Below are positions 1 to 7,840 of a DNA stretch of 38,425 bases, piece by piece. The notes under the pieces were generated by a model, which saw only the letters and a program-made list of their open reading frames with translations, searched no databases and was not told the DNA's origin. A program made the translations under genes and the position numbers. How positions within the stretch are numbered: position 1 is the stretch's first letter; each line of letters begins with the position of its first letter. The stretch covers positions 1-38,425 of the forward strand of contig JBFWMD010000031.1 in the NCBI GenBank assembly GCA_050251775.1, in the 5' to 3' direction. This DNA is from Paucidesulfovibrio sp050251775. Lineage in GTDB: Bacteria; Desulfobacterota; Desulfovibrionia; Desulfovibrionales; Desulfovibrionaceae.

Positions 1-223
1 CGTTCTTGAGCACGTCCAGCACCATGGGAATGGTGATGTCGTCGGGAACCAGCTCACCCTTATCAATGTATTCCTTGGCCTTTTTGCCAAGCTCGGTTCC
101 GCCGCCAATGTGCTTGCGGAAAATGGCGCCGGACTCGATGTGATCCAGATTGTATTTTTCCTTGACCAGGGAGCCCTGGGTGCCTTTGCCGCTGCCGTTG
201 GGGCCGAAGATCAGAATGTTCAC
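1..223 (-). CDS. adk: Adenylate kinase, N-terminal part (truncated by window edge)
   Basis: Adenylate kinase catalyses ATP + AMP = 2 ADP in the cytoplasm. The reverse strand encodes about 74 residues starting NILIFGPNGSGKGTQ, which contains the P-loop (GxxGxGKGT), followed by the AMP-binding stretch (ESGAIFRKHI). I chose the GTG at 223 because a perfect AGGAGG lies six bases upstream and the protein then begins exactly at the first beta strand of the family. The C-terminal two thirds lie outside the window. It is transcribed away from the small membrane-protein gene at 371, so the two are divergent. Confidence 0.93.
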   Translation of the reverse strand, partial: MNILIFGPNGSGKGTQGSLVKEKYNLDHIESGAIFRKHIGGGTELGKKAKEYIDKGELVPDDITIPMVLDVLKN

Positions 224-268
224 GCTCTTCCTCCTAGAGACTCGATTGTGCAAAACGTAACAAGGTTC

Positions 269-295
269 ATTATCCCTAGTTTCCTATGCTGTCAA
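269..295 (-). promoter_or_regulatory. Putative sigma-70 promoter of adk
   Basis: On the minus strand an exact TTGACA (290-295) is followed after 15 bp by GATAAT (269-274). The start codon of adk is 45 bp downstream. Both boxes are strong but the spacer is 2 bp shorter than ideal. This is seen by eye only. Confidence 0.45.
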
Positions 296-322
296 TGACC
301 GGAGAGACGCGGGGTTGCGGGT

Positions 323-350
323 TTGACGTGGCGCACAGCTCTGATACCTT
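323..350 (+). promoter_or_regulatory. Putative promoter of the small membrane-protein gene
   Basis: TTGACG at 323-328 and TACCTT at 345-350 are separated by 16 bp and lie just upstream of the AAGGAGG ribosome site of the gene at 371. The -10 match is only partial, so this is a modest call. Confidence 0.3.
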
Positions 351-370
351 GTTGCCACAAGGAGGTGGTC

Positions 371-757
371 ATGCCTGTATCAAAGCTGCAACGCAGCATT
401 CGCATCGCGTGGTTGCTGGGGCTGGCCGGAGTGAGCATCTGGATGCCGGTTCTGACCTGGACCGTGCTTGCGGCGGGAGACGCCACCGGAGGAATCGTGG
501 GCACGGGCTGGTACGGGGCCTGTCTGGGCATGGCCTGGTATCTTTCGCCCTGGCGAAATCCGGGCGTACCGCTCTGGAAATTGTTGGGAATTTGTCTAGG
601 AGCCGTGTTGCTGGGGGCAATTTTTTTCATAGTCCGCTATGAACTCTACCAGGAAGCCACGCGACAGTTCGTCTGGAGCATGGCGGCACTGGCGGCCATG
701 TTTTTGCCCGCATTTCTGGTGGGCAAAAAGACCTGGAGAGATTTCTTTCCCGACTAA
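371..757 (+). CDS. Small four-helix membrane protein of unknown function
   Basis: This 128-residue protein shows four hydrophobic stretches, at about residues 10-33, 43-60, 71-93 and 103-121. It has a basic N-terminus (MPVSKLQR) and a charged C-terminal end (KKTWRDFFPD), so it is almost certainly an inner-membrane protein. I chose the ATG at 371 because AAGGAGG lies seven bases before it; an in-frame extension to 323 has no ribosome site and would cover the likely promoter. I do not recognise the family. The gene stands alone: adk diverges upstream, and tilS converges downstream with the two stop codons interleaved in a 4-bp overlap. Confidence 0.7.
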   Translation: MPVSKLQRSIRIAWLLGLAGVSIWMPVLTWTVLAAGDATGGIVGTGWYGACLGMAWYLSPWRNPGVPLWKLLGICLGAVLLGAIFFIVRYELYQEATRQFVWSMAALAAMFLPAFLVGKKTWRDFFPD

Positions 758-1857
758 TTAGCGGACGCGTCGTCCGCTAAGCGGGGGTCCGGACCAAAGC
801 GGACCCCCCGGGGAGAGGCGTGGGCGAGCTTCAACCCTGGGAATTGCACCACCGCGTCCCGGCGCTCCAGCATGGCCGTGTCCAGTTGGTGCAGCGCGTC
901 GCTGAGAACCTGCCCAGGGCCGAGGTCGTCGAGCAGGCGCTTGTAGAGCCGCAGCCGCTCGGCCGCGTGCAGGGCAATGAGCCGCTCGCGGGGCACAAAA
1001 AAAGAGCCGCCTCCGGCTTGCGGGCCGTCCGGAATCTTTCGAAATTCGCCCAGACCAAATGTTTCGATCCGTTCCTGCCAGTACTGCTCATCCGAACGGG
1101 CCTGCCGCCAGAGTCGGGCCACGCTTTCCAAAAAATTGGGATTTTCCCGCAAGAAGAGCGGCAGCAGGGTGTGGCGCATACGGTTGCGCGCGGCAGCGGA
1201 AAGCACGTTGCTGGCATCCTCGCGCCAGGTCATCTGGCAGCCGCGCAAAAAATCAAGCAGCTCGACCTTGGGGGTCAGCAGCAAGGGGCGCAGCAGCCGC
1301 CGTTGCGGATCGAATCCAGGCAATCCGCCCAGTCCGGGCCAGCCCGCGCCGCGCGCCAGCCGCAGGAGCACGTCCTCGGCCAGATCGTTGAGTTGATGCG
1401 CTGTGCAGATCAACGCCGCGTTGGATTCCCGGCGGACCTTCTCCAGCAGGTCGTAGCGGGCGTTTCGTCCGGCCTCTTCCAGTCCCAGGCCCTGGGCGGC
1501 GGCCAGCGCGGCCACGTCCAGGCGCTCGCTGTGCAGTTCCAGCCCGAGTGCTTCGCAAAGCCGGGCCACAAAGGCGGCATCTTCGCGGGATTCGTGCCGC
1601 AGACAGTGGTCCAGGTGGACCACGATGACCCGGCCCCCTTTACGGCGGGCCAGACAATGGAGGATCAGGGTCAGGGCCGTGGAATCGGCTCCGCCGGAGC
1701 AGGCCACGACCACGGTCTTGGCGGTTTTGTTGGGTGGCTCAGTGTCCGATCCCCCGATCCAATCAAAACCCAGTTCCCGGCAAAGAAAGTGTTCCACCCC
1801 CAGGCAAAAGTGTGCCAGCTTTGGCGGAAGTTCCTGCAGGGAGCAAGGAGGGCGCAT
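754..1857 (-). CDS. tilS: tRNA(Ile)-lysidine synthase
   Basis: TilS uses ATP to attach lysine to C34 of the CAU-anticodon tRNA-Ile, which switches it from AUG to AUA decoding. The 367-residue product carries the N-type PP-loop signature SGGADST at residues 54-60, then the typical VVHLDHCLRHES segment and a HQLNDLAEDVLLRLARGAG segment (usually HHxDDxxET in this region). At 367 residues it is shorter than the about 430-residue enterobacterial enzyme, consistent with forms that lack part of the C-terminal domain. It is the last gene of the sirC-ccsA-hemA operon and starts 24 bp after the unknown 115-residue gene. The ATG at 1857 has only a weak AAGG upstream. Confidence 0.9.
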   Translation of the reverse strand: MRPPCSLQELPPKLAHFCLGVEHFLCRELGFDWIGGSDTEPPNKTAKTVVVACSGGADSTALTLILHCLARRKGGRVIVVHLDHCLRHESREDAAFVARLCEALGLELHSERLDVAALAAAQGLGLEEAGRNARYDLLEKVRRESNAALICTAHQLNDLAEDVLLRLARGAGWPGLGGLPGFDPQRRLLRPLLLTPKVELLDFLRGCQMTWREDASNVLSAAARNRMRHTLLPLFLRENPNFLESVARLWRQARSDEQYWQERIETFGLGEFRKIPDGPQAGGGSFFVPRERLIALHAAERLRLYKRLLDDLGPGQVLSDALHQLDTAMLERRDAVVQFPGLKLAHASPRGVRFGPDPRLADDASAN

Positions 1858-1881
1858 GGACTGTTGAGCCTTGCGGAGCGC

Positions 1882-2229
1882 CTAGACAGGCACGTCCTGT
1901 TCGCGAAAAAAATCATCGAGCAGGCCGATCATCCATTCGCGCTGGGCCGGGGTGGCGTAGGCGACGCAGGAGCAGCGGATCTTATTCCGGGCGCGCACGA
2001 GCAATTCCAGCTTGAAGTCGTGTTCCTCCACCCGGTCCACCATTTCCAGGGCCATCATGTACGGGCCGCACTCGGAAAGGTGCTCCCGCTGCTCCTTCGT
2101 AAGCAGTTCTCCAGGCACGGGCAGATACCAGATGCCTTCCAATGGTCCGCGCCACCCCTGTTCGTCCAGGGCTTTTGAGATTTTTTTGGCGTTGTCTTCG
2201 TAAATGTCTTCGATGAGATAGCAGCGCAT
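1882..2229 (-). CDS. Unknown 115-residue protein in the heme operon
   Basis: This small soluble acidic protein begins MRCYLIEDIYEDNAKK and contains a central GPLEGIWYLPVP segment and an RNKIRCSCVAYATPAQREW segment with two cysteines. There are no membrane helices and no signal peptide. Its ATG at 2229 overlaps the TGA of hemA (TGATG), which is typical of translational coupling. A TTG one codon earlier is possible but less likely. I do not recognise a family. The tight position between hemA and tilS suggests it is always made with glutamyl-tRNA reductase, but a role in tetrapyrrole synthesis or its control is only a guess. Confidence 0.75.
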   Translation of the reverse strand: MRCYLIEDIYEDNAKKISKALDEQGWRGPLEGIWYLPVPGELLTKEQREHLSECGPYMMALEMVDRVEEHDFKLELLVRARNKIRCSCVAYATPAQREWMIGLLDDFFREQDVPV

Positions 2230-3623
2230 CAACAGTCCTCGTTCATGATCGGCCCGGCGTCGAGTTCCGGGTCGTCGGGTTCCAGTTCGCAGTCGCAGTC
2301 GTCCACGGTGCGGCGGTCCGCATGCGCGTCCGGCGGAATACAGTCGTTATCCAGATTGAAGAAGCGTCGCGCGGTGACAATAACGTGGTCGGCCGCGCCT
2401 TCCTCGCGGGTGCGTCGTTTGAGAAAGCAGACCGGCTCGTGCAGCACCTTGCGGCTCACGGAGAGCACCAGGGTTTCCAGGGCCGCGCGGGTGGGTTCGT
2501 CCACATCGCCGATGCGGCGCAGGGTCTTGGCCAGTTCCCTGCGGGCCACTTCCTCGGCCCGGCCCAGCAGGTCCACAATGGTCGGTTGCAGATCCAGGGT
2601 CGTGAGCCAGTGCGCAAAGGCCCGAGTCTCCTCGCTGACCAGGGCGCGCGCCTTGACCGCCTCGTCCCGGCGCTGGGCCATGTTTTCCTCGACCACTTCC
2701 TTGAGGTCGTCGATGTCGTAGAGATAGACGTTGTCCAGGCCGTTCACGTCCGGGTCGATATCGCGCGGAACCGCGATGTCGATGAAGAACATGGAGCGGT
2801 GTTTACGCCGCTTGAGCACGCTCTGCACGTCCCGCGCGCGAATCACCGCCGTGGGGGAGCCGGTGGAGCTGATCACGATGTCCACCTCGGCCAGCCGGTC
2901 CAGCAGGTTTTCGATGGGAATGGGTTCGCCCCCGAGATTCGCGGCCAGGGCCTGGGCCCGAGCCAGGGTCCGGTTGGCGATGATCAGTTTTTCCACGCCG
3001 TTGTTCAGCAGGTGGGTGGCGGCCAGTTCGGCCATTTCTCCGGCTCCCACGAGCATGGCGGTCTTGCCCTGGAAGCTGCCGAAAATCTTCCGGGCCAGCT
3101 CCACGGCGGCGAAGCTGATGGACACGGCGCTGGAAGCCACAGCGGTCTCGGTGCGCACCCGCTTGGCCACGGAAAAAGACTTGTGCAGCAGGCGGTTGAT
3201 GATCACCCGCGCGGTTCCGCAATCCACGGCATGCCGATAGGCATCCTTGAGCTGCCCCAGAATCTGCGGCTCGCCCATGACCAGGGAATCCAGGCTGGAG
3301 GCCACGGTGAAGAGATGCTCCACTGCGGCGAGGCCCTCGAAGCTGTAGGTATGCTCCGCGATTTCCGCGACCTTGCCGTTGCAGCGTCCGGCCCAATACG
3401 CGTGCATGGCTCCGAGCACGTCCACGCCGGATTCCGGACCGTGTTCGCTGATACAGAGCAATTCCACGCGGTTGCAGGTGGACAGGGCCATGATTTCGCG
3501 CACGGGGCACGCTTCCAGCAATCCGTTTTCAAAGCGCTCCACACTGGTCAGGGCGTAGCGCTCGCGGATTTCAACGGCGGCGGTGCGGTGGTTCAGTCCG
3601 GTCAGGTATATGAATTTATTCAT
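2229..3623 (-). CDS. hemA: Glutamyl-tRNA reductase
   Basis: HemA reduces glutamyl-tRNA to glutamate-1-semialdehyde with NADPH, the first committed step of the C5 tetrapyrrole pathway. The N-terminal GLNHRTAAVEIRER and the catalytic Cys50 in LSTCNRVEL are intact. The NADPH Rossmann motif VGAGEMAE (about 192-199) and the helical dimerisation domain (about 320-420) follow. At 464 residues it is longer than the usual 420-430. The extra length is a tail from about residue 425 rich in Asp, Glu, Pro and Cys (DDCDCELEPDDPELDAG and a terminal Cys). It starts three bases after the CcsA-like gene upstream and is coupled by TGATG to the next gene. Confidence 0.96.
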   Translation of the reverse strand: MNKFIYLTGLNHRTAAVEIRERYALTSVERFENGLLEACPVREIMALSTCNRVELLCISEHGPESGVDVLGAMHAYWAGRCNGKVAEIAEHTYSFEGLAAVEHLFTVASSLDSLVMGEPQILGQLKDAYRHAVDCGTARVIINRLLHKSFSVAKRVRTETAVASSAVSISFAAVELARKIFGSFQGKTAMLVGAGEMAELAATHLLNNGVEKLIIANRTLARAQALAANLGGEPIPIENLLDRLAEVDIVISSTGSPTAVIRARDVQSVLKRRKHRSMFFIDIAVPRDIDPDVNGLDNVYLYDIDDLKEVVEENMAQRRDEAVKARALVSEETRAFAHWLTTLDLQPTIVDLLGRAEEVARRELAKTLRRIGDVDEPTRAALETLVLSVSRKVLHEPVCFLKRRTREEGAADHVIVTARRFFNLDNDCIPPDAHADRRTVDDCDCELEPDDPELDAGPIMNEDC

Positions 3624-3626
3624 TGT

Positions 3627-4436
3627 CTACGACTTGAACGTGATGGTGTGGTGGATGAGGGACACGACCATGAACAGGAAGACCCAGATGGCGAGCCAGG
3701 CGGGCTTTCGCCCCCGCCAGCCGATGATCAGACGCTGGTGAAACAACACGGCGAAGAGCAGCCAGACCCCCAGGGAGGTGAACTTCATGGCGTCCCATTG
3801 AAAGGCCTTTTCCGGGTCAATCCAGTACCAGATGACCAGGGAGAAGACCCCCAGGGTATAGAGAGGAAAGCCCATGGTCACGGCCCAGTGGTTCACGCGG
3901 TCGAACATTTCCAGCGACGGCATGGCCGTATTCAGGCTGCCGAGGGCGGCTTTGCTCTTGATCTTGCGGTTCAGGCTCAGCCATGCCAGTCCCGCGCCCG
4001 AGGCCAGGGCCAGCAGGGCCAGGGCCACGGCCAGACTGCCGATGTGCAAGCCGAAGAAAAGGGCGGTCAGTCGCGGCGGAATCTTGACCACCAGTCCGGT
4101 GGCGCCCAGGGACGAGGCATAGAGCAGCAGGGCCAGGGGCAGGGCCGTGAGCGAAAGAAATGAGGATTTCAAACGCCAGCGCAGCAGCAGATGGATGGCC
4201 AGCAGGGTCCAGGCCACAAAACTGAAGTAAAAACCACCTTCCAGCAGGGCCGCCTTGCCCAGGCGCACGAGCACCATGGACAGATCAAGGCTGTGCAGGG
4301 CAAAGCCACCGATGGCCAGCCCTCCGGCCACAGCGGAAAGCCGTTCGTTTTTGGCGGTCAGGCCGATGAAGAAGAGCAGCGCGCCGAGGAAATAAAACCC
4401 GATGACGGCCACAGGCAGGAGCTCAAAGGATTCCAT
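3627..4436 (-). CDS. CcsA/HemX-like cytochrome c assembly membrane protein
   Basis: This 269-residue polytopic membrane protein has about eight hydrophobic segments. Near the C-terminus it shows the family pattern with tryptophans before DPEK (VIWYWIDPEKAFQW) and conserved histidines (NHWAVTMG, FHQRLIIGW, IHHTI). The family (CcsA/ResC/HemX, CytC_asm) handles heme for cytochrome c maturation or stabilises HemA. Its place between sirC and hemA supports the HemX-type role. I chose the ATG at 4436 (MESFELLP), preceded by GGAG. It overlaps the end of sirC by 14 bp, so the genes are coupled. A longer reading back to 4511 would lie inside sirC and is not credible. Confidence 0.87.
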   Translation of the reverse strand: MESFELLPVAVIGFYFLGALLFFIGLTAKNERLSAVAGGLAIGGFALHSLDLSMVLVRLGKAALLEGGFYFSFVAWTLLAIHLLLRWRLKSSFLSLTALPLALLLYASSLGATGLVVKIPPRLTALFFGLHIGSLAVALALLALASGAGLAWLSLNRKIKSKAALGSLNTAMPSLEMFDRVNHWAVTMGFPLYTLGVFSLVIWYWIDPEKAFQWDAMKFTSLGVWLLFAVLFHQRLIIGWRGRKPAWLAIWVFLFMVVSLIHHTITFKS

Positions 4437-5100
4437 CGAGCAGCTCCGGGATGTTGGGATGCAGTTCCTGGGGCAGGTTCGCGGCCAGACAGCTCCGGAC
4501 CGCGTCCGCATCCTTGGTTGCTAAAAGGCGCGGCAGGTCGGAATTTGCCAGCGCCCTAAAAATATTCGTATTCTCAGCCGTGGGCCGGTCCAGGGCCAGC
4601 AGCAGTGGCCGTACCCGGCCCATGATCGCGAGCAACTGCTCGTATTCGCAACCGAAAAGCGTTTCCAGCTCTTTGCGGATCTTGCGGGAGAACGCCGGAC
4701 TGTGTCCGCCCGTGGAGACCGTAAGCATCAGTTCACCGCGCTGCAAGGTCGCCGGGACAATAAAATCGCAATTCTCAGGTTGGTCCGCAATGTTGCAGAG
4801 CAGGCCGCGCTTGCGGCAGAGCTCGCCAACACGCTTGTTCACGGCCTTGTTGGAAGTGGCGGCAAAGACAAGAAACCGTCCGTCCAGGTCCTCGTCGCGA
4901 AAAGTTCGTTGCTCGAACCGCAGGGCCGGATGGGAGAGCAACTTTGCCAGTTCGGGAGTCGGTTCCGCCATGTCCACGACAAGAACGCCGCCCGCGCCCG
5001 CGTCGAGCAGGCCCTTGATCTTGCGGACGCCGACTTGGCCCGCCCCGACCACGAGGCAGTGCTTCTCCGCGAGGTTGAGCAAAATGGGGTAAGAGCGCAT
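4423..5100 (-). CDS. sirC: Precorrin-2 dehydrogenase (siroheme synthase N-terminal type)
   Basis: This 225-residue enzyme oxidises precorrin-2 to sirohydrochlorin with NAD. It opens with MRSYPILLNL and the Rossmann motif VVGAGQVGVRKIKGLL. FAATSN and NIADQPENCDFIVPA follow, then TVSTGGHSPAFSRKIRKELE, all typical of CysG-B/Met8p/SirC. No uroporphyrinogen methyltransferase domain is attached, unlike full CysG. In Desulfovibrio sirohydrochlorin feeds siroheme, the alternative heme route and cobalamin, so this gene connects logically to the cbiK-cobI operon elsewhere in the window. It is the first gene of the minus-strand operon. Whether it also inserts iron cannot be told from sequence alone. Confidence 0.92.
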   Translation of the reverse strand: MRSYPILLNLAEKHCLVVGAGQVGVRKIKGLLDAGAGGVLVVDMAEPTPELAKLLSHPALRFEQRTFRDEDLDGRFLVFAATSNKAVNKRVGELCRKRGLLCNIADQPENCDFIVPATLQRGELMLTVSTGGHSPAFSRKIRKELETLFGCEYEQLLAIMGRVRPLLLALDRPTAENTNIFRALANSDLPRLLATKDADAVRSCLAANLPQELHPNIPELLDGIL

Positions 5101-5106
5101 CCCTTA

Positions 5107-5135
5107 ATGATATACCATGCCTTGCGGGCTGTAAA
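5107..5135 (-). promoter_or_regulatory. Putative promoter of the sirC-hemA operon
   Basis: On the minus strand TTTACA (5130-5135) and TATCAT (5107-5112) are 17 bp apart. The -10 box ends only six bases before the sirC ATG, so transcription would begin at or beside the start codon. AAGGG lies directly against the ATG with no proper spacing. This would be a leaderless or nearly leaderless message, or else the true promoter lies further upstream. Confidence 0.35.
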
Positions 5136-5173
5136 ATACGAATCCGCCGGGCTCCTTGCCAGGGCCGAGGTGA

Positions 5174-6532
5174 TTGAGTACATTTTTCAAGGATCAGGAC
5201 TTCATCCGCTTGCGACCGTCCCGATCCGTCCAGAAACGTCTTGCCGGAGGTCCATTGCACGCGAACACCTTCAGCCTGTCCGCCCTGGTGGCGGACGGGG
5301 ACGACTACAGCCGTCAGGAGACCGCTGGCTTTCTGGGGCACTGCGTCAGCAGGATCCACCAGGCTTCGGACGGGCGGACAGCGTTCCAGCTCTATGAAGA
5401 GCACGTACCGGACATCCTGCTGGTGGACCTGGTGCTGCCGGACATGGACGGCAGCCTGCTTCTGCGGCGTGTGCGCGAGCTGGATCCGGATATTCCGGTT
5501 ATCATCCTCTACGACGGCTACGCGCCCAGCACCGTGCTCAAAGTCCTGGAATTCAATGTTTCCGCGTTCCTGTTCAAGCCCGTGTCCCCGGAGAAACTCC
5601 GCGCCAGTGTGGGCCGCATCGCCAGAACCCTCTTCCTGAAGCGGCAACTGCTGGAGGCGCGCTACACCCTGGAACACCTTCTGAACATGTACCCGAGCTT
5701 CGCGGCCATGGTCGAGGACGGCAAGCTCGCCTACCTGAACCGCCGCTTTCTCGAATACCTCGGCTTCAAGAATTTCGAGCAGTTCAAAGCCTGCGCGGGC
5801 GGTCTGGATGCCCAACTGCGCGAAGTCAACGGCCAGCCGTACCAGGGCGAAAACAGCGCCTGGATCAGCCAGCTGACCAACGACCCCCTGGACCGGGACC
5901 ACATGATCCGGCTCGCCAACCCCCGCCACCCCGAGCAGAGAACCCAGGCCTTTATCGTGGCCTTCAACCAGTTTCCCATTCCCGGACGCTATCTCTTCAC
6001 CTTCACCGAAGTCAGCGAACTGGACGAGGAGCGCGCGGCCCTGGAGTCGCGCGCCTTTACAGACCCGCTGACCGGCGCGTTGAACCGGCGCAGCTTTCTG
6101 GACCGGCTTTCCAGGGAACACCTGCGCCTGCTCAAGGGCGGAGACCCGTTCAGCCTGGTGATGTTCGACATCGACCACTTCAAAGCCATCAACGACGAAT
6201 TCGGCCACGATGTGGGCGACGCCGTGCTCAAGGAACTCACGAACCTCGTGCTGGAAAACATCCGCGAGGGGGATTGCCTGGGGCGCTGGGGCGGAGAGGA
6301 ATTCATGCTTCTGGAGCCACGGGCCGGACTTGATTCCGCGACGCGCCTTGCCGAGCGTCTGCGCGCAGGCATCGCCGCATGCGGTTTCACCGGCGTTCCG
6401 CGACCTGTGACAAGCAGCTTCGGCGTGGTGCAGCACCGACCCCATGAGGACCTGGACCAGCTCACGAAGAGGGTGGATCAGGCCCTGTACAAAGCAAAAA
6501 ACAGCGGCAGAAATCGCGTGATTTCGGAGTAG
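5174..6532 (+). CDS. Response regulator with PAS-like middle and diguanylate cyclase (GGDEF) domain
   Basis: The order is a receiver domain (about residues 36-150, phospho-acceptor Asp85 in LLVDLVLPDMDG, Lys135 in FKP), a PAS-like region (about 165-285) and a GGDEF domain (about 290-452). The active-site motif is GGEEF at 373-377, preceded by an inhibitory-site RxxD (Arg364-Asp367), so active, product-inhibited synthesis of cyclic di-GMP is expected. The receiver's usual switch Thr/Ser is replaced (ILYDGY). The start is uncertain: TTG at 5174 has GAGG only three bases away, while TTG at 5255 has GGAGG four bases upstream and would give a 425-residue protein. It precedes two glycosyltransferase genes in the same direction. 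Confidence 0.9.
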   Translation: MSTFFKDQDFIRLRPSRSVQKRLAGGPLHANTFSLSALVADGDDYSRQETAGFLGHCVSRIHQASDGRTAFQLYEEHVPDILLVDLVLPDMDGSLLLRRVRELDPDIPVIILYDGYAPSTVLKVLEFNVSAFLFKPVSPEKLRASVGRIARTLFLKRQLLEARYTLEHLLNMYPSFAAMVEDGKLAYLNRRFLEYLGFKNFEQFKACAGGLDAQLREVNGQPYQGENSAWISQLTNDPLDRDHMIRLANPRHPEQRTQAFIVAFNQFPIPGRYLFTFTEVSELDEERAALESRAFTDPLTGALNRRSFLDRLSREHLRLLKGGDPFSLVMFDIDHFKAINDEFGHDVGDAVLKELTNLVLENIREGDCLGRWGGEEFMLLEPRAGLDSATRLAERLRAGIAACGFTGVPRPVTSSFGVVQHRPHEDLDQLTKRVDQALYKAKNSGRNRVISE

Positions 6533-6535
6533 GGC

Positions 6536-7807
6536 ATGTCCAAAATCCTCATTGTCCAACTGGCCCGCTTCGGGGATCTGGTCCAGACCAAGCGCCTGCT
6601 GCTCTCGCTTGCGGACAGCGGGGCGGAAGTGCATCTCTGCCTGGACCGCTCCCTGGCTCCCCTGGCCGAACGTCTCTTCCCCGGCACGCTGTTGCACCCC
6701 ATCCGGGCGCACCGCGCGGACGGCGATCCCCTGGGCGTGCTCCTGGAAAACCGCGCCGCGTTTGACCAGCTCGTGGCCGAACGTTTCGACGCGGTCTACA
6801 ATCTCAACTATTCCGGGATGAACTTTCGGCTTGCCGCGCTGTTCGATCCGGACGCGGTGCATGGCTACAAGCTGCAAAACGGCCAGGAACTGGTGGATCC
6901 GTGGCCGGCCATGGCCATGCGTTGGTCGCATGACCGCCGCGTGGGCCTGAACCTCGTGGACTTCTGGGCCGGATATGCTCCAAGAAGGCGTGCTCCCGAG
7001 TTGGTCAACCCGGCGGCCTCGCCCCGGGGAGGCGGCCTGGGCATTGTCCTGGCCGGACGCGAATCGCGTCGCTCCCTGCCGGTTCCCGTGCTGGTGAATG
7101 TGGCCCAGACCGCCTGGAAGGCCACAGGCCAAGGCCGGGTCCAACTGCTGGGGTCCGCTGCGGAAAGCCCGGCGGCCCGGCAATTCCTCAAGCAATTGCC
7201 GCCCCACCTGCGGGAGTGGACCGAGGACTGGACCGGGCGCACGGACTGGCACGCGCTCACGGATCTGGTGGCCGGGCTGGACATGGTGCTGACCCCGGAT
7301 ACGGGAATCATGCATCTTGCCGCGCATCTGGGCGTACCCGTAAGCGCCTTTTTCCTCTCTTCGGCCTGGTGTTTCGAAACAGGGCCTTACGGCTCGGGCC
7401 ATACCGTATTTCAGGCCGTGGAACCCTGCCTGCCCTGCCTGGAAACCAAACCTTGTCCACATGGGGTGCGCTGCCTGACCCCCTTTGCCGACCCGGCTTT
7501 TCCGCGCTTCATGACCACCCGCAAGCAAAAACATGCTCCGTCCGGACTTCTGGGCCTTGCCAGCACCTTCGACGCCCTGGGCGTCACTTATTCCGCCTTT
7601 GCCGGAGAGGATGCGGACGCTCCCCGCCGCGCCGCGTTTCGAAGATTTCTGGGCGGACATCTCGGGTTGTCCGAACTTGAAAGCGCTCCGGGAAAGGACG
7701 CGGAATTCGCCGAAAGACTCTATTTGGAACGGCAATGGGCCGTGTCTCCCGATGAAAAACGCTCCAAAGACATCCATTCGGATTCCAATGTCTTTTGTGG
7801 GCGATAA
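6536..7807 (+). CDS. Glycosyltransferase family 9 (heptosyltransferase-like)
   Basis: This 423-residue protein has the GT9 N-terminal MSKILIVQLARFGDLVQT and the nucleotide-sugar-binding motif LTPDTGIMHLAAHLGVP (about 252-268). A cysteine cluster at C298, C301, C307 and C313 is common in this group. It probably transfers a heptose or related sugar from an ADP/NDP donor to lipopolysaccharide core or a protein; the acceptor cannot be read from sequence. The ATG at 6536 follows the upstream stop by three bases with GGAG at its correct distance, so it is co-transcribed with the GGDEF gene. The next gene is another sugar transferase. Confidence 0.88.
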   Translation: MSKILIVQLARFGDLVQTKRLLLSLADSGAEVHLCLDRSLAPLAERLFPGTLLHPIRAHRADGDPLGVLLENRAAFDQLVAERFDAVYNLNYSGMNFRLAALFDPDAVHGYKLQNGQELVDPWPAMAMRWSHDRRVGLNLVDFWAGYAPRRRAPELVNPAASPRGGGLGIVLAGRESRRSLPVPVLVNVAQTAWKATGQGRVQLLGSAAESPAARQFLKQLPPHLREWTEDWTGRTDWHALTDLVAGLDMVLTPDTGIMHLAAHLGVPVSAFFLSSAWCFETGPYGSGHTVFQAVEPCLPCLETKPCPHGVRCLTPFADPAFPRFMTTRKQKHAPSGLLGLASTFDALGVTYSAFAGEDADAPRRAAFRRFLGGHLGLSELESAPGKDAEFAERLYLERQWAVSPDEKRSKDIHSDSNVFCGR

Positions 7808-7840
7808 AACTCTCAACGTTGTCTAAAGAAAGTGTAGCGT

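Noticed and set aside
323..370. N-terminal extension of the small membrane protein
   Set aside because: No ribosome site, and it covers the likely -35/-10 boxes; the ATG at 371 has a perfect AAGGAGG.
2322..4163. 613-codon open frame on the plus strand
   Set aside because: It is antisense to hemA and the CcsA-like gene, with a His/Gly/Gln-rich product and no ribosome site.
4775..7816. 1013-codon open frame on the minus strand
   Set aside because: It is antisense to the GGDEF and GT9 genes, whose domains and catalytic motifs are clear; the antisense product has no recognisable domain.
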